Assembly: GCA_021613335.1 (NCBI GenBank)
Contig: JAJTWR010000293.1
Location: 62,501 to 126,500 of the forward strand
From: Whitmania pigra
Lineage: Eukaryota; Annelida; Clitellata; Hirudinida; Haemopidae
Direction: 5' to 3'
Length of the DNA stretch: 64,000 nt
Below are positions 34,546-47,370 of this stretch, piece after piece (positions within the stretch are counted from its first letter, which is position 1; every line of letters begins with the position of its first letter). The position numbers and the translations under genes were made by a program. The notes below the pieces were generated by a model. The model was not told where the DNA came from. It saw only the letters and a program-made list of their open reading frames with translations, and did no database searches.

Positions 34546-35522
34546 ATGAGTCGTGGTCGGAATGGATTAACTGGTTTCTTCGTATCCTTTTAATTGCAAC
34601 GTGTCCAGAGCCTCGAACATCCTCATTGAAGCACTTCGTGGCGAATAAATATTTTTAGCGGACTTAAAATTGCTCAAAAGGCCCCTTTAAAGATGTGCAA
34701 CTTGCATGTCAAACTGGAGTTTCGTTTTCTTGAGCGTGAAATGAAACTTTTATGAGGCGTGTTTTATTTCGACTAATAAATTGACCTGCCACTGCGACGG
34801 CTCAATATTTTTTGTTAATTTATTTACTAAACGACAATTACATTTCGTTTAATTAATTGCATTAGTTGGTGTAACAAACCATTCGTCGGATTCCTAATAA
34901 TATTAACTTTAATATTAATTAACAAGAATAGTTTTAATGTATAACTTAAAATACTTTTAAATTAATAATACTATAACACAAGAATGATTATTATCATGAT
35001 GATATAAATATCGCCATCTTAAATTATTTATTTGCATGTAACATTTATTATAATAATATTTATGTATTTCTAATTTATTATTAATTAATTAATGTATATG
35101 TATTATATGTAATAGTACATCTGTAATACATTTATTTTAATTTATTATTAATTAATTAAATTATTTATTATTAATTTATTTGTTATTAATTACTGGCTCC
35201 AGCTAACCCCTCGCCTGACCAGACTCGATTATTGATCTTCTTTTCCTCACTTGCTATCTTGATATCCTCACGAGATGGAGGTGAATTAATTAATTTATTT
35301 ATTTATTATTAACAGATAACTGAGTAAACAAATAACATCGTTGATTTGAAAGTTGGAATAAAATTTATAGAAATAAATTGATGGATTGACAAATGGCCAG
35401 CTGTGCAGATGGACGGATGGACGGAAAGATGGACGGAAGAATGGATAGATGGACGGAAGAATGGATAGGGCAGAAAGAAATACACGCAGATTAGAGGATC
35501 AGCCAAGACTGACGTCATAAGC

Positions 35523-35966
<444 letters not shown>

Positions 35967-36164
35967 TGAAAGAGCGTGATAATGATCTCGTACGCTTTAT
36001 GTCCCTAGGAATTCCATTTTCTCAGTTTTGCTGAATCAGATTATCGCTCGTTGGTGTGTGGTCGATATTCGATAACCTGTATTTAAAACACGTTTAATAT
36101 CGAATTTTGTCGAAAAGTTAATCGTTGGCAAGTTTGTAACAATCCTCTGAAGTTTTAGAAAGCG

Positions 36165-37031
36165 TTATGCCGAGACCGAGAAGTGCCAAAGACGCCATTT
36201 CCGAATTAAAAACGGCGGCCGAACTTCTCGGATTTCATCTATGTGAAAGTTGTCTGAAATCAAACGAGGCTTGTATTAAGTAGTTTGCAGACGAAAATGC
36301 CAAAGAACCAAAGGACCAGCTGAAAACCTTGACTGAGGAAGTCGCAGAATTGAAAGTGGTAATCAGAACAGCTGACAAGTTGATGGAGGCCATTAGTGAG
36401 CAAAGAACTAAATTGAAGAACTTCAGCAGAGCCTAAAGGAGGTGAACAAAGTCTCAATGAGAAAACTGGATGAAAATAATCAGGAAACCAAATTATGGTC
36501 AAGTTTATTTGAAAACAAGGTTGAAACCTTGATCACAAAGGTTCAAGGCTCTGTCACAGACACAAAGGATAAAATAGAAATAAACAACGAGAGGCAAAGA
36601 AGACAGAATAATGTCATAGTCTACAACCTGACAGAAGATTCTGGAAAGTCCAAAGAAAAAGAACTTGTGTCCAAGCTTCTAAAAGAAGTAACAGGGAAAA
36701 AATTGAAAAAGAAATTCTAGAAATGTATAGAATTGGAAAAAAAGTTGAAGATGCCTCAAAGCCAAGGCCTGTGTTGATAAAATTTGACAACCTGTTGACC
36801 AAGAGCATGGTTTTGGACAATAGCAACAAATTGAAAGATAGTGAAGTCTTCAACAAAGTTATTCTAAGCCATGATTTGTCAAAAGAAGACAGGGAGATTT
36901 ACAAGAAATTGTTTGAAGACAAATTAAAAGAGATCAACTTAAAGGGAGGAAGCAAGAAGTGGGTTGTGAGGATCAGAGGAGAACCTGGTGCCTTCCACAC
37001 TGTTGCTTACATAAGAAGAGTTGTTGACTGA
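36165..37031 (+). pseudogene. LINE ORF1-like remnant
   Basis: Degenerate coding sequence resembling the ORF1 protein of jockey/CR1-type non-LTR retrotransposons (an RNA-binding chaperone). It opens at ATG 36165 (MPRPRSAKDAISELKTAAEL), hits a stop, then continues as coiled-coil-like Lys/Glu-rich sequence. At 36576-36719 comes NNERQRRQNNVIVYNL, the start of the RRM-like domain. After a frameshift, 36723-37031 reads MYRIGKKVEDASKPRPVLIK, then LSHDLSKEDREIY and WVVRIRGEPGAFHTV, the usual ORF1 C-terminal domain order. No RT frame follows, so only ORF1 survives. The clade is uncertain. Confidence 0.7.
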
Positions 37032-37459
37032 AATCAACAGAACTAATTATTTACTTTGTATAATTTTCCTTTGTGATGCTTTTGTTTTTTGATTTAGCGT
37101 GCATGCACAGTTTCAGTGATTTATTTAAGTTTAATAATAAGAATAATAATATTTTTAGGTTATTTTCAATTATAGTTTACAAATATTTTTTATTTGAATG
37201 TTTGATGTGAGCTTCGTCGCTGTTTAGTATAAGTTTCAAGACATCCATCTTTCGATATGTCATTTCTCTCTACACCGTTATTCAATTCTTCCACTTATCC
37301 GTCAATCCATCTTTTCGTTTTTCTACAAAGTCAACCATCCATTCATCCATCCATCTGATCATTCAATCATTCGGAAAAGAAATTCTGTTCTGAATTGTTA
37401 AGCTGATACTTTATAAATGTTTCGTTTATTAAATGTTACAACCGTGTAATGTTTACAGT

Positions 37460-37912
37460 TCAAATCATCATCATCACAGCCGTCACCATCAAAACCATCA
37501 CTACTGGTGATGATACTACCTTACAACCACTAGCAAATAATATATGTTGATGTCTTTGCCATCATCATCGTCATCGTCATCGTCATCATCATCATCATCA
37601 TCATCATTACATCGTGGAAATAAGTTTGTTAACTTCAAAAAATTCTTGCTCTGTGGGTTGAAAGAATGAGTGACTGAAAGCACGAAAGGATAAACAAGTG
37701 TTTACTTTGCTCCTCATAAATGGCTGTAAAAGCTTCATCATCATCCACAAATTTTTCTTCTTCCTCTTATTCCATCCATCCATCCGTCTATCCATGTATC
37801 CATCCATCTATCCATACATCCATCCATCTATCCATGTATCCATCAATCCATACATCCATCCTTCCATCCATCCATCCTTCCATCCATCCATCCATCCATC
37901 CATCCATCCTCA
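37460..37912. repeat. (ATC)n and (ATCC)n simple repeats
   Basis: A CATCAT-rich stretch at about 37460-37610 and a tetranucleotide CCAT/ATCC array at about 37765-37912 with some CTAT and GTAT variants. Frames over the latter give Ser-Ile-His-Pro repeats and are not genes. A few more CCAT units lie at 37320-37365. Confidence 0.93.
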
Positions 37913-38861
37913 TCCTCCTTATACATTCTCTTCTTTTTTTATTCAATCTATCCAGAATCTAGTTCCTGCCAAAAGTAAAACTTTTAAAAGCAATTAGTCT
38001 TCTTCAATATCCTGTGACATCCCTAAATCGATCACGTGATCTCCCTTAAGATGAATGACGTCACTTGAGTGAGTCATCCTATAATGCAGTCCGAATTGAA
38101 CCATTTGTCCTCATGAGATGTTCTTCATTGGCTTCCTGGATTAATTATTATTACTTAATTAAGTGATTAATTTTTCATTTAATTTTTGATCTTAAAAATT
38201 GGTTAAAATAGTAATTAACAGTTATATATAGCTAAGGACATTTTGGAAAAAATTCACATGAACCAATTAATTTTAGAGATGTTTAAGCTTTTTTGTTTCT
38301 CGATCTCCAAAAATTAAGATCACAATAAGTGAAACTTTTAAGAGCATCAAATAAATTCAAAAATGAAAATTGAGTTCAATTATTACTTATTTTTTAAATG
38401 TAAAATGTTCTTATAAATTCTCGAGCATGTTTTGGGAGCTCAAATATCACAAATAGAAAACGTATATGTCATTTATTAAATAGCCGAAAGACTTATACGA
38501 GTCAAGAAGAGTTATTTTTTTCTCATTTGACACCCTAAGACTACGGAGAGGGCGGACACTCGAGATGGAAAGATTCTTTTCCAACAACCCGTGATGAGAT
38601 TTTTCTTCGGCTTCACAGTCATCATTGAAAGGTGACTTGACGTTCAGAAAATTGAAAAGATGGTTTGATTAAATTGTGATTAATTTAAAGAAAAGATAAC
38701 TGGAAAGAGTGCTGATTGAAAGTTCATCAATGATTTTTTATAAATTAAATTATTCTAAATGATTTGGTGATTAACACAAATTATATGCAGATTTATAGAA
38801 TAGTAATAATTTATTTTTGTTGCACTCAAACGAATAAAACTTGAACGCTAGGAAACGGCGA
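37913..38861. other. AT-rich spacer, nothing identified
   Basis: Low-complexity AT-rich sequence without open frames, terminal repeats or recognisable repeats beyond short runs. Confidence 0.5.
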
Positions 38862-39262
38862 GGGAATGCAATCTTGATAATTAATTCCACACCACTGACT
38901 GCTCTGACGATGGCAGTCTTAATCGTTGACAGATACCATAGATGCCCTAATAAGCAATCCAATTTCCTATATTACAACGAGAGCCTCAGATCGACAATAA
39001 AACGTTTAAGGCTCACTTCGGACTAAAACAAATGTCTCACCAACTCCTAAATTTGAAGTAGAGCACATTTGAGATGGAATGCTGCGGTTTATTTGGCTTT
39101 TACAAGTGATTTAATTACCGTAATTCCATACATGACTTTTGTAAGTCAAAAATACTGCCTGTGAATTAGAATGAAATATCTCTTATTTTATTCTGCTCAA
39201 AAACACAGAATCAAAACTTAATAATTCAACTTGAAACCTAGACCTAAAAGGTAATTAAGAAT
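38862..39262. repeat. Dispersed repeat, family shared with 16,540-16,910
   Basis: Second, diverged copy of the repeat next to SNX14, same orientation, with the same order of landmarks (TGGCAGTCTTA, GTTTAAGGCTCA, TTTGAAGTAGAGCACATTT, CCTGTGAATTAGAATGAAA). Both copies lie in AT-rich intergenic DNA. Class unknown. Confidence 0.7.
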
Positions 39263-40118
39263 GTTTGAAAACAACATTTTGAGGAATATATTTTAATCAC
39301 AAACGCTAGATTTGGATATCGTAATCGTCTGCTTGCTCGTAAGGCATTGAGCGGTTGCTCTATGACGGGAAAAAAAAGTATGGTTAAATAAGTAGAGATG
39401 TCACAAATTCAACCTAAGATTCAGAGATTATTAATACGAAATATTAGCAATTGACAGAGCGAGCTTGTTGCATAATGGTTATTAACATTTATTCTAATTA
39501 ATTGAAATGCTTTTAATAGATAAATAATTTCAAACTAGATTTATCGAAATATTTGTATTTGCAGTGATTTAAGTCGATCTCCTTGTTTACCATTAATAGA
39601 AATAATAATAATATGAAAACTGTTGCCTTTATCGCAGTTCACAGGAAACCAATCCTCTGATTACGAATCGACCAGAATCACTTTCGCAGCCGGGGTTCAG
39701 TTATCGGGGTTGGCCAGGGCCGGAGTACAAAATACATGTTTAGATATGAAACTTTCTACTGCATTAACAGTGCTTTTTTCAACTTTTCAAATCTATTTAC
39801 AATTCAATGGCAGATATAGAACACGTACAAGAAGAAACGAATAGTTGTTTTGAATGATCCTTTCCTTCTGGAAAGCGTATCCTCACGAGCTGCTAGCAGA
39901 GTGTAGAATGGATGGATGGTCGAATGGACGGGCGGATGCCAGCCCAAGTGAAAACAGTTCTAAATGGCATTCATGGTGAGAAGTTGCCAAAGAATGTGGA
40001 AACATTCCCGTTTCTTAAGTATAAGTATTTTAAGAGCAGCTAGTAATATTCCATAAAGTATCGGACGACTTTGTTTATTATGATGAATTATTATGCGTTA
40101 TCGTGAATTTTTAATATC

Positions 40119-40215
40119 GTCGGTAGACGAATAGTTAAGACTTTAGCCTTGGTACGACTCCGTTAAGAGTTCAAATTCCAGCCTTTCTCAATAGCTTTTA
40201 TAACGAGTGTCATTA
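40119..40215 (+). mobile_element. tRNA-derived SINE (second family), likely fragment
   Basis: The plus strand shows an A-box-like TAGACGAATAGTTAAG and, about 38 bp on, a B-box-like GAGTTCAAATTCC, the spacing of a pol III promoter. There is no full cloverleaf and no CCA-side acceptor stem, so a SINE fits better than a tRNA gene. Ends and duplications were not clear. Confidence 0.5.
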
Positions 40216-40346
40216 CTGGGTCTCCGAGACCACCAGACATGTCCCCCATATTCGCTATTAATAAGATGATTTATATCTCGCGAGTACATTTCATTAGATA
40301 TTGATTATTTATTTAAGCTAACCAATGTTATTCTTTGATTCGAAGC

Positions 40347-41290
40347 CAGCGATTCTCAACCTGTGGATGACGACCCCCTTTTGGGCTTCCTGACATTTTT
40401 GGCAGGAGTCGCCTGATAAGTTTTGTGATGATGAAGTCATTTTTCAAAATGCCCTACTATACGCAACAAGACTGACAAAAACTTTTCTCCAAGTGACGAA
40501 TTTAAAGGTTCTGAAGTATCCAGCTCGCTCCCCAAACTTGAACCCCATTGCAAACGTGCGTGGACTGCTTGCTAGGAAAGTATACTCCAATGGAAATATT
40601 TCAGAGTTCATTAAAAATTATAGCTCAAGAGTTAATTATTAAGAAAGGAGATAAGAAACATTACTGACTACTTTAAAGGTTTGACTTTAATAAATATAAA
40701 AATGTATGCTCCTTAATGGTTCTTGTTTCTGTGAGTAATTTTGGGTATTTACATTTTCTAGAAAATCGCACGAAATATTTGTCTGAGTTCAATAATTTTG
40801 CTAAGAATATAATTTAATGTGCTCAGTACATTGTGTGATAAAAATGGCTTATGAAAATTCTACACATAAAAAGTTATCTTCAGAAAGCGTAACTGGGCCA
40901 AATGTTTGCAGCGCAATATACATGATAACGGTGCGTTCATATCTCGTTCTTTGTTAAGTTTTTGTTTACTACTGAGGATGCAGGGAACGTTTGTTGGTTG
41001 TTTCCATCTTAAATTTAGAAAGAACAAATATCTCACTGAATCTATTGCAATGTTTAGAAATTCAAATAATGTTACAAAATAAATAATTTAAAAACGTTAC
41101 AACATGTCTCAGGTTTTCTTATTTCAAACTATCTTAATCTTGCAAGTGAGCAAAAAAATCTAAAAAGGTTTTAAATATAAAATTTCTAATATTTAGAAGT
41201 GAAAGACATACGACAACGATTTCTGAGTGAAAGTTAGTCCAATCAATTTTGTTGTTGGGGGTCGCAGCGGCATCAGAAAGGTTGAGAAGG
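40347..41290. mobile_element. hAT-type element with a Tc1/mariner fragment inside
   Basis: The left end CAGCGATTCTCAACCTGTGG and right end GGTTGAGAAGG are imperfect inverses, like hAT/Charlie termini (CAGNGGTTCTCAACC). The right end lacks about four bases. Flanks TTCGAAGC (40339-40346) and TTCTAAGC (41291-41298) form an 8-bp TSD with one mismatch. The inside includes a Tc1 transposase fragment at 40508-40641. The element is non-autonomous. Confidence 0.65.
40508..40641 (+). pseudogene. Tc1/mariner transposase C-terminal fragment
   Basis: Reads VLKYPARSPNLNPIANVRG, then LLARKVYSNGNISEF, to a stop. This matches the Tc1 pattern WPARSPDLNPIENLWGILAR. In that pattern the Glu of PIEN is the last catalytic acid of the DDE triad; here it is Ala, so the remnant is inactive. 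No more of the transposase was found nearby. Confidence 0.75.
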
Positions 41291-41293
41291 TTC

Positions 41294-41902
41294 TAAGCGA
41301 AGGTGATTTAAAATAATTATTAATAAATATTATTATTTTAAGGACTATTAGTTTAACCAACTAGTAGGCGTGGATTAACCTTTTTACGTGAATTATGATT
41401 GGATGGCATTTTGTTAGAATTGCTAATCATATCCAACGTGTATAAATATAGCCTCGAGAAGAGCTGATTAAGGGCGGTTTGTGACAATTTCTGCGGTTTT
41501 AGTCCTTAAGATTTTTATTGTGTAAAGAAGGCTTTAGTTCCAATTTCCTGTTTTTGTTGAAAAACTTGGGGTTGGTGGTGATACCAGTACTACCTTACTT
41601 CTTAACTTAGTTACGGACTTCGAGGGAAGAACGTGACAACATCTGATGATTCTATCAGATGATAAAGTTTATGATAAGTTGGATTCAGAAATGGAGTAGA
41701 CGTTCGCATTTTAAAAAAATATCTAAATTTCTTATACATGATTTACTACAATCACCGGATAAAATTTACCTGGCCGGGGCTAGAGCCCGGGTCGCCAATA
41801 AATCCGAGGCCGTGGTCCCCGGTCGATTCCTGCTTCTGATCCAAAGTGCAGGCCATTTATGTATTTATTTAATATATTTATCCAATTCTATTACAAAAAA
41901 TT
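41294..41902. other. Spacer left of duplication copy 2
   Basis: AT-rich, with a GC-richer patch at about 41770-41830 (GGCCGGGGCTAGAGCCCGGG and CCGTGGTCCCCGGTCGATTCC) that looks like a degraded tRNA-derived repeat on the minus strand. It abuts the left edge of copy 2. Confidence 0.35.
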
Positions 41903-42423
41903 AAGCCTCATTAATTTTTTAAAACATTTTAATTAGCATTTCTAGAATTATCATGCAATGAAATAAAAAAGAAACAAATATTTAAATGCAAGTTTGATGC
42001 TTTTTTTAATTATTTATGAATAGACTCTAAATTTCACTCGTTCTAGTAAAAGTTAAACTGTCCAAGATGTTTTAATAATTCGTAACAAAATAAAAGCAAT
42101 TGCGAAAACTATAAACTGCGCTTAGAATTTCTTATTTAAAGGTTCTTGAAACTGGCGCAGGAAATTGTTATGGAAGCAGAAAACAAGAGTGACAGGTTAC
42201 CATAGCTTAAGCATGAGGCTTTTTGTGAAGATGTTCGAGACGTTAAAAACAAGGTTTGTCACACAATTTTTATTGATTAAGGTAGGTTTGGGTTGTTAGT
42301 GAGAATGCCAATCAAAAGTAAACAAGTTTTAAGAGATTACAGTCAATTTTTTAACGCAATTCGAGCCAATATTTGAACGAATTGTTCTTTACCATTCTCC
42401 AGTCTTTTACATTGTTGTTCCTT

Positions 42424-45400
42424 TCATATCAAATTCAGTTCTGATCTGTTATCCTTCGCTGAGCTATTCAGCACTAAATAAAGTTTTTCTTCAGCCAACT
42501 GGAAATAAAATGAAACATATTACCTCTAAACAAGAGACTTAATTGAAATTTTGGTTTAGTTTTTTCGTTACAACTACTGCTCTTTAACATTCTGATAGCC
42601 ATCAAAATAATAAAATTGTTACCTCATCAATCTGCTCCCCCTTCAACATTTTTATTAAGTCTTTCATCATGTTTTCGTATCTTTTTGGAAGAATCATGAA
42701 AGGACTATATAAAATAATAATATTATTAATATTAATAAAGTATTATTGAATTTAGATGTTTTAATTGAACGTTATCTAGTTAAAATTATTCCCACCATTT
42801 CTTTATCAGAATCTCAATTAGCCACGGTATGTGACCCCGTTTTGAAATATCCAGATGTACTTCTCTGAGATAATGGGTTACAGGACTTTCATATGCTCTG
42901 AAAAGTTCACCGTCGCAATAAATGAAATCACCTTCGGTCTGAATTGAAAAAAAAAATTATTTGTCAATTATTATTTAATATAAAATACTTCAGCGATCAT
43001 AAAACATTTAACCAACCTGAAAAAGTTCTTGGCACATCATTGATGCAGTATGCATAATATTCAACACCTGGAGTTTCTTCACGAAATCATCGTAGAACAG
43101 AAATCTTTCTATGGTGTAATCAGGTTTGTCTTCAGGAGTTGTTGAACTGTTGACTATCCCTTCTTTCACCTGGAATTCTAATTCAGCCAAAAAGTTGTAA
43201 TCATTGCTCTCGTTGCTAGACAGGTATGGATCGACTTGACATCCATATCGTCTTTCCATGTCTCTCAGTACTTCATCCGGATATCCGCATTTCTGTTGTT
43301 TAAAATATTATCTCTTTTGTTTTATCACATTTTACATAATTTTTATCACATGATCGTAAGCCAAAAATATGACCTACTTTCAATATGTTGTTGAAGTTTA
43401 CAAAGAATATTCTTCTAAATTCGTTGAAATTTCTTATCATGTTAAATGTAACTGGTTTGTACATATAATCTGGATCCTGAAATATATCTGGTGGCATTAT
43501 ATATTGCCCATACATTTCCTAGAAAAAAATAAAACACTGCATTAAAAGCGATAAAACCACACATTAATTTAGTAACTGATTCCGAATAAAGCTCATTATA
43601 AATGTATTAAAAATGTCTCAAATTATAAAATTTAAAATTATACAAATTGAAAGAATTATAGTTACATTTTTATATGCAATTCCAAGGATATAATTCTTCA
43701 ATCTCTTGAAACCACATATTAATTTAGTAACTGATTCCGAACAAAGCTCATTATAAATGTATTAAAAATGTCTCAAATTATAAAATTTAAAATTATACAA
43801 ATTGAAAGGATTATAGTTACATCGTTATATGCAATTCCAAGGATATAATTCTTCAATCTCTTGACTTTTTCTTTTTCATCTCTTGCAGACATGAAGAATT
43901 CGTGGAGATTATCACAAACGAAGGAAATGTCTATGGGGTTCAAGTTCAATCTCCGATGTACGTATGAGGCATCAAACTCCTGTTCAAATAAAAGACGACA
44001 TGCTTTACTTTTAAATAATATCATAAACAAAATAGATGTTGAACATTTTACAAATTTCAAACCTCATTCTGCGAACTGTACTTATCTAGGTCTTTTTTCA
44101 AGTATGGTTCGTAACTGAAAGGTTTTGTTTCTGGATCCATAATTTTAAGAATGTCAGTCGCTGATTGAATATGTAAATGTTGTATGTTAATTAGCTATTT
44201 TACGTTTATGGTTTATACACATTGTACTGTCATTGCCATTTTTACAAGAGCCTTACATTGTTTCCAAATCCAGGATGTAATTTTTCTTTGCTGAGGATGT
44301 CTTGCTTGTGGAATATTTGGTAACCTTTTCAACCAAATAAAAAAGTGATACACTGTTATGAAAATATCAGATGTTAGTTACGCAATTTCATTGTTGTGTA
44401 ATCATTTTGAAATAATTAGTGCATTACAGTATCCACCTCTTTGCCACATTTTCATTACTGCTTCACTGTTATTATCGAGAAGAACTTTAAGAATCTTCAA
44501 CGAAAGACACAATCTGTTTGTGCTCCGCGACGCCATTAAGTATGCCATGCTCCTGCAATTAGATTAAGTTTTAATGTTCATAGGATTATATGCATGCTTG
44601 TTTTTCTTACCATACGGCATAATGTATATTATCTGTATATTTTTTACGAGATATTTGATTTATTGCTTGAAGAAGAGCTGTATCTAAAGTTCGGTTCAGA
44701 GATGGAATTGATGGTTGGGCCTCCTAATGAAATAAAGATATTTATGAGATTTAATGTCTGAAAATGATTTTACATGCATAATAGCAATAGAAATAATGTT
44801 TCTTTACCATCAGTATTTTATAAATCAGAATAAAAAATGAGATGCATTTATTTTTGAATCTTCTGTCGGTTCTTTCCATTCCGGCACCTGTCAAGATTTA
44901 AAGAGCTAATTAGGCTGAAATGAGCATTTTAAACTATTACTAGCATACTAACCCGATTTGATTGTTTCAGTTAAGTCGTCGTCTTGATACAGAAGGTCAT
45001 CAATGTCGAAAAGGGTCATATCGGAAAGTTTTGGTAAATAATTACTGAAACATTTTTAGGTTGATTAGATTTTAATTATAAGATTATCATTATTATAAAT
45101 AGAGTAGATTTAGTAAATGTTAATAATAATGATAAAACAATTGTAAGCAATTATCCAACCTCAAATCTGCTGCGGTTCGCCTGAACAGTTTTTCGCTATT
45201 ATCTGAAAACTAATTGGTAAACACAATGTATGAGTGAATGTATTCCATTAGACGATTTTCACTTTTTTTAACTAGGGAAATTATCATGTTTTAAACAAAG
45301 GATACGCAACACTAATAAAAATTTATGTAACCTTTCTATCGCCTCTAATTTCTTTCCATAATTTTTTCAAATTTTTAGCCATTTCTAAATTTAAACTACC

Positions 45401-45442
45401 ATTATTGTGTGATTGTTCATTTCCTGAACACTCAGAGTTCAT
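42424..45442 (-). CDS. Unidentified multi-exon protein, copy 2
   Basis: Same gene as at 19579-22424, with all exons and splice sites recognisable (for example 43017-43292, 43378-43518 and 42796-42938). Frames stay open. Exons in the diverged patch carry amino-acid changes against copy 1: KKHLDKCNSQNE becomes KKDLDKYSSQNE, and in the neighbouring exon SHFF becomes YHFF and QASHPQQRR becomes QARHPQQRK. The end of the exon encoding NYILGIAYND is present twice because of the local tandem repeat; the extra piece at about 43664-43709 has no acceptor and should be intronic. Confidence 0.62.
43555..43864. repeat. Local 155-bp tandem duplication, copy 2 only
   Basis: Two adjacent units (about 43555-43709 and 43710-43864) begin AACCACA(C/T)ATTAATTTAG and end with the 3' part of an exon of the unidentified gene. 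Copy 1 has one unit. The units differ at several bases, so it is not a very recent slip. Confidence 0.88.
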
Positions 45443-45814
45443 TGTGCATTAATTAGTTAGCGTTACTTTTAAATAATTTTTTGACGCGGTGAAATAAGAC
45501 ACGTGGTTTGAAGATATAGACTGCTAGTCCAGCCTAATAAATCGAAGATATGGAATTGTGTTACGACAATTTAATAAATGTTATATAATGTAATAAATTT
45601 TTAAATACGTAATAAAATATTTTTTATAAATTTTAATTAAAATGATATATTTAACACAAATATTTCAGTTTCATATTTACTTTAGAAAGCTTGGAATACT
45701 CAGCGATTTCAATAAAGTTTTAATTGGTCATTACTTATTTAATAGATTCATCAAATTCTAGGCAGTTAGTTTGATCGTGTTACCCTGGCGCGCAAGTTGG
45801 CTTAGACTGTAGAA

Positions 45815-46762
45815 TGGCGGTAAAAGCAACAGTTATATATTTATCGACAGTGAGAAAAAAGAGAGCCCTTCGTAGTCGGTGGAAAAGAGTGGAAGAGTTC
45901 TAAAGGGATAGTCTTTCGATTCTGTGGAAAGAGGTAAAGAGGAGAATCAACATTCTTTGCAAATCAGAAAAAGGCTGGCAAAAGACATACGAAAGAAGGC
46001 GAGCAAAACAGGATTTCTTCAGAGACCCTTATAAATACGAAAGGTCGAACCCCCAAAGTCAGGAACTCTAACTGCAAGTCAAGCAGAGTTAGAAGCATGC
46101 CTCATCAAGACATAAACCGTCGCTCTCAGAGAGAACTGAGATTTCCGAGGTACCTTGCCTGGATGTTCATACAACAGTTCTGCCACAATTTTACATGGTA
46201 GTTCGTAAATGGTAATAAAGTTGCCACCATCAATATCAAGTTCTTCACTTGAAACAAGAAATTGGAAACTATGTTTTATTAAAACAAAGATCTTCTAGCC
46301 ATTTCGACTTCAACTGCAGCCCATAGCTCAATATTTTATTAACGTCCGTTGCATAGCTAGATTAGGACGGTGCTCCCGCAGCGGGGTTTGAATACGCGCT
46401 GCCATCGTGAGAGGCAGCCTTAACCATTAGGCCATGCGGGCGCACAAGCCCATAGCCCTTTTCTAGCTCATATTTATATGTGTTGGACTTATTATCATTA
46501 TTCAATAGCAAACATAGCAAAGATCATCGAATCAGAATTCACGAATAAATGTCAGCCCGGAGTTCCACCCCGCCTCCAAGATGATTAATCTAATTGTTCT
46601 TAAGATAGTAATGATTATCTAGGAGTCATGTCTGTTTGTCTTCAAGACCCAACCAGAAGAAATTCCGTCGATTGAAGAAGTCAGAATTATAAAAAAGGTA
46701 AGAAATAGCCCCGCGCCCGGCCCCAAACGAGTTCCACATCTGCTATACAAAAGATGTCCGAC
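45815..46762 (+). mobile_element. Decayed LINE ORF2 fragment, copy 2
   Basis: Matches 22797-23745 with the same frameshifts and the same SINE inside, so decay and SINE insertion came before the duplication. Confidence 0.75.
46328..46446 (-). mobile_element. tRNA-derived SINE with 10-bp TSD, copy 2
   Basis: Same insertion as at 23311-23429, flanked by AGCCCATAGC at 46318-46327 and 46447-46456. Confidence 0.85.
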
Positions 46763-47370
46763 AACTGCTCCGTATCACAGTTGTTCCAAACGACGAAAAT
46801 TTGCATCCTCAAACGGATTTTTGGTGGGGGGTTATTTAGTCAAACTTTTAACGCGAATATGTTTTCCTTCATGACACGATTCTTCATGGCTTCTTCCAAA
46901 AAATCTTCCGAGCTTAATTTTACAAAAATCCCGAGAGAGTGTCTGCATACTACCAAGCGGTATCAAGGGAATGTGCATTTTTTATATCAAATATTTGTTG
47001 TAACTTTAAATTATAAACCTTATTGGAATTATTCGTAATATTTGAATTTTGAATCCTTATTTTTAAACTTATTTCAGTTTATTACAAATGGGAATGAGGG
47101 CAATTTTGAAGGTGATACGGCTATGGATCGGCAACCAGTGCAATTTCTTCAGACAGTCCGTGCTATTGAGGGTAGGGTTGAGGAGAACAAGCTTGGCAGG
47201 CTTGTTTTGGACGCGTTGCAAAGATTAAAGAAATTAAATTAAATTAAAGAAGCAGATGTGCCATAAAGAAGAGAGTTGATTGAAAATGAAAGTTCATAAA
47301 GTATCTTAACAGGTGTGAAGAGGTGATATGAAAGTGTCACCAAAGAAATTGGAGAAAAATGTAATGAGAC

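Noticed and set aside
34062..34547. 161-codon minus-strand Thr/Gln-rich frame
   Set aside because: It follows a degenerate minisatellite whose repeat keeps the frame open; there is no other sign of a gene.
37720..37997. Ser-Ile-His-Pro repeat frames
   Set aside because: Products of the ATCC tetranucleotide array.
38862..38960. Hammerhead ribozyme in the dispersed repeat (CTGACGA core)
   Set aside because: A CUGANGA-like string occurs, but the GAAA half and the stems could not be matched, and the other copy has CTGATAA.
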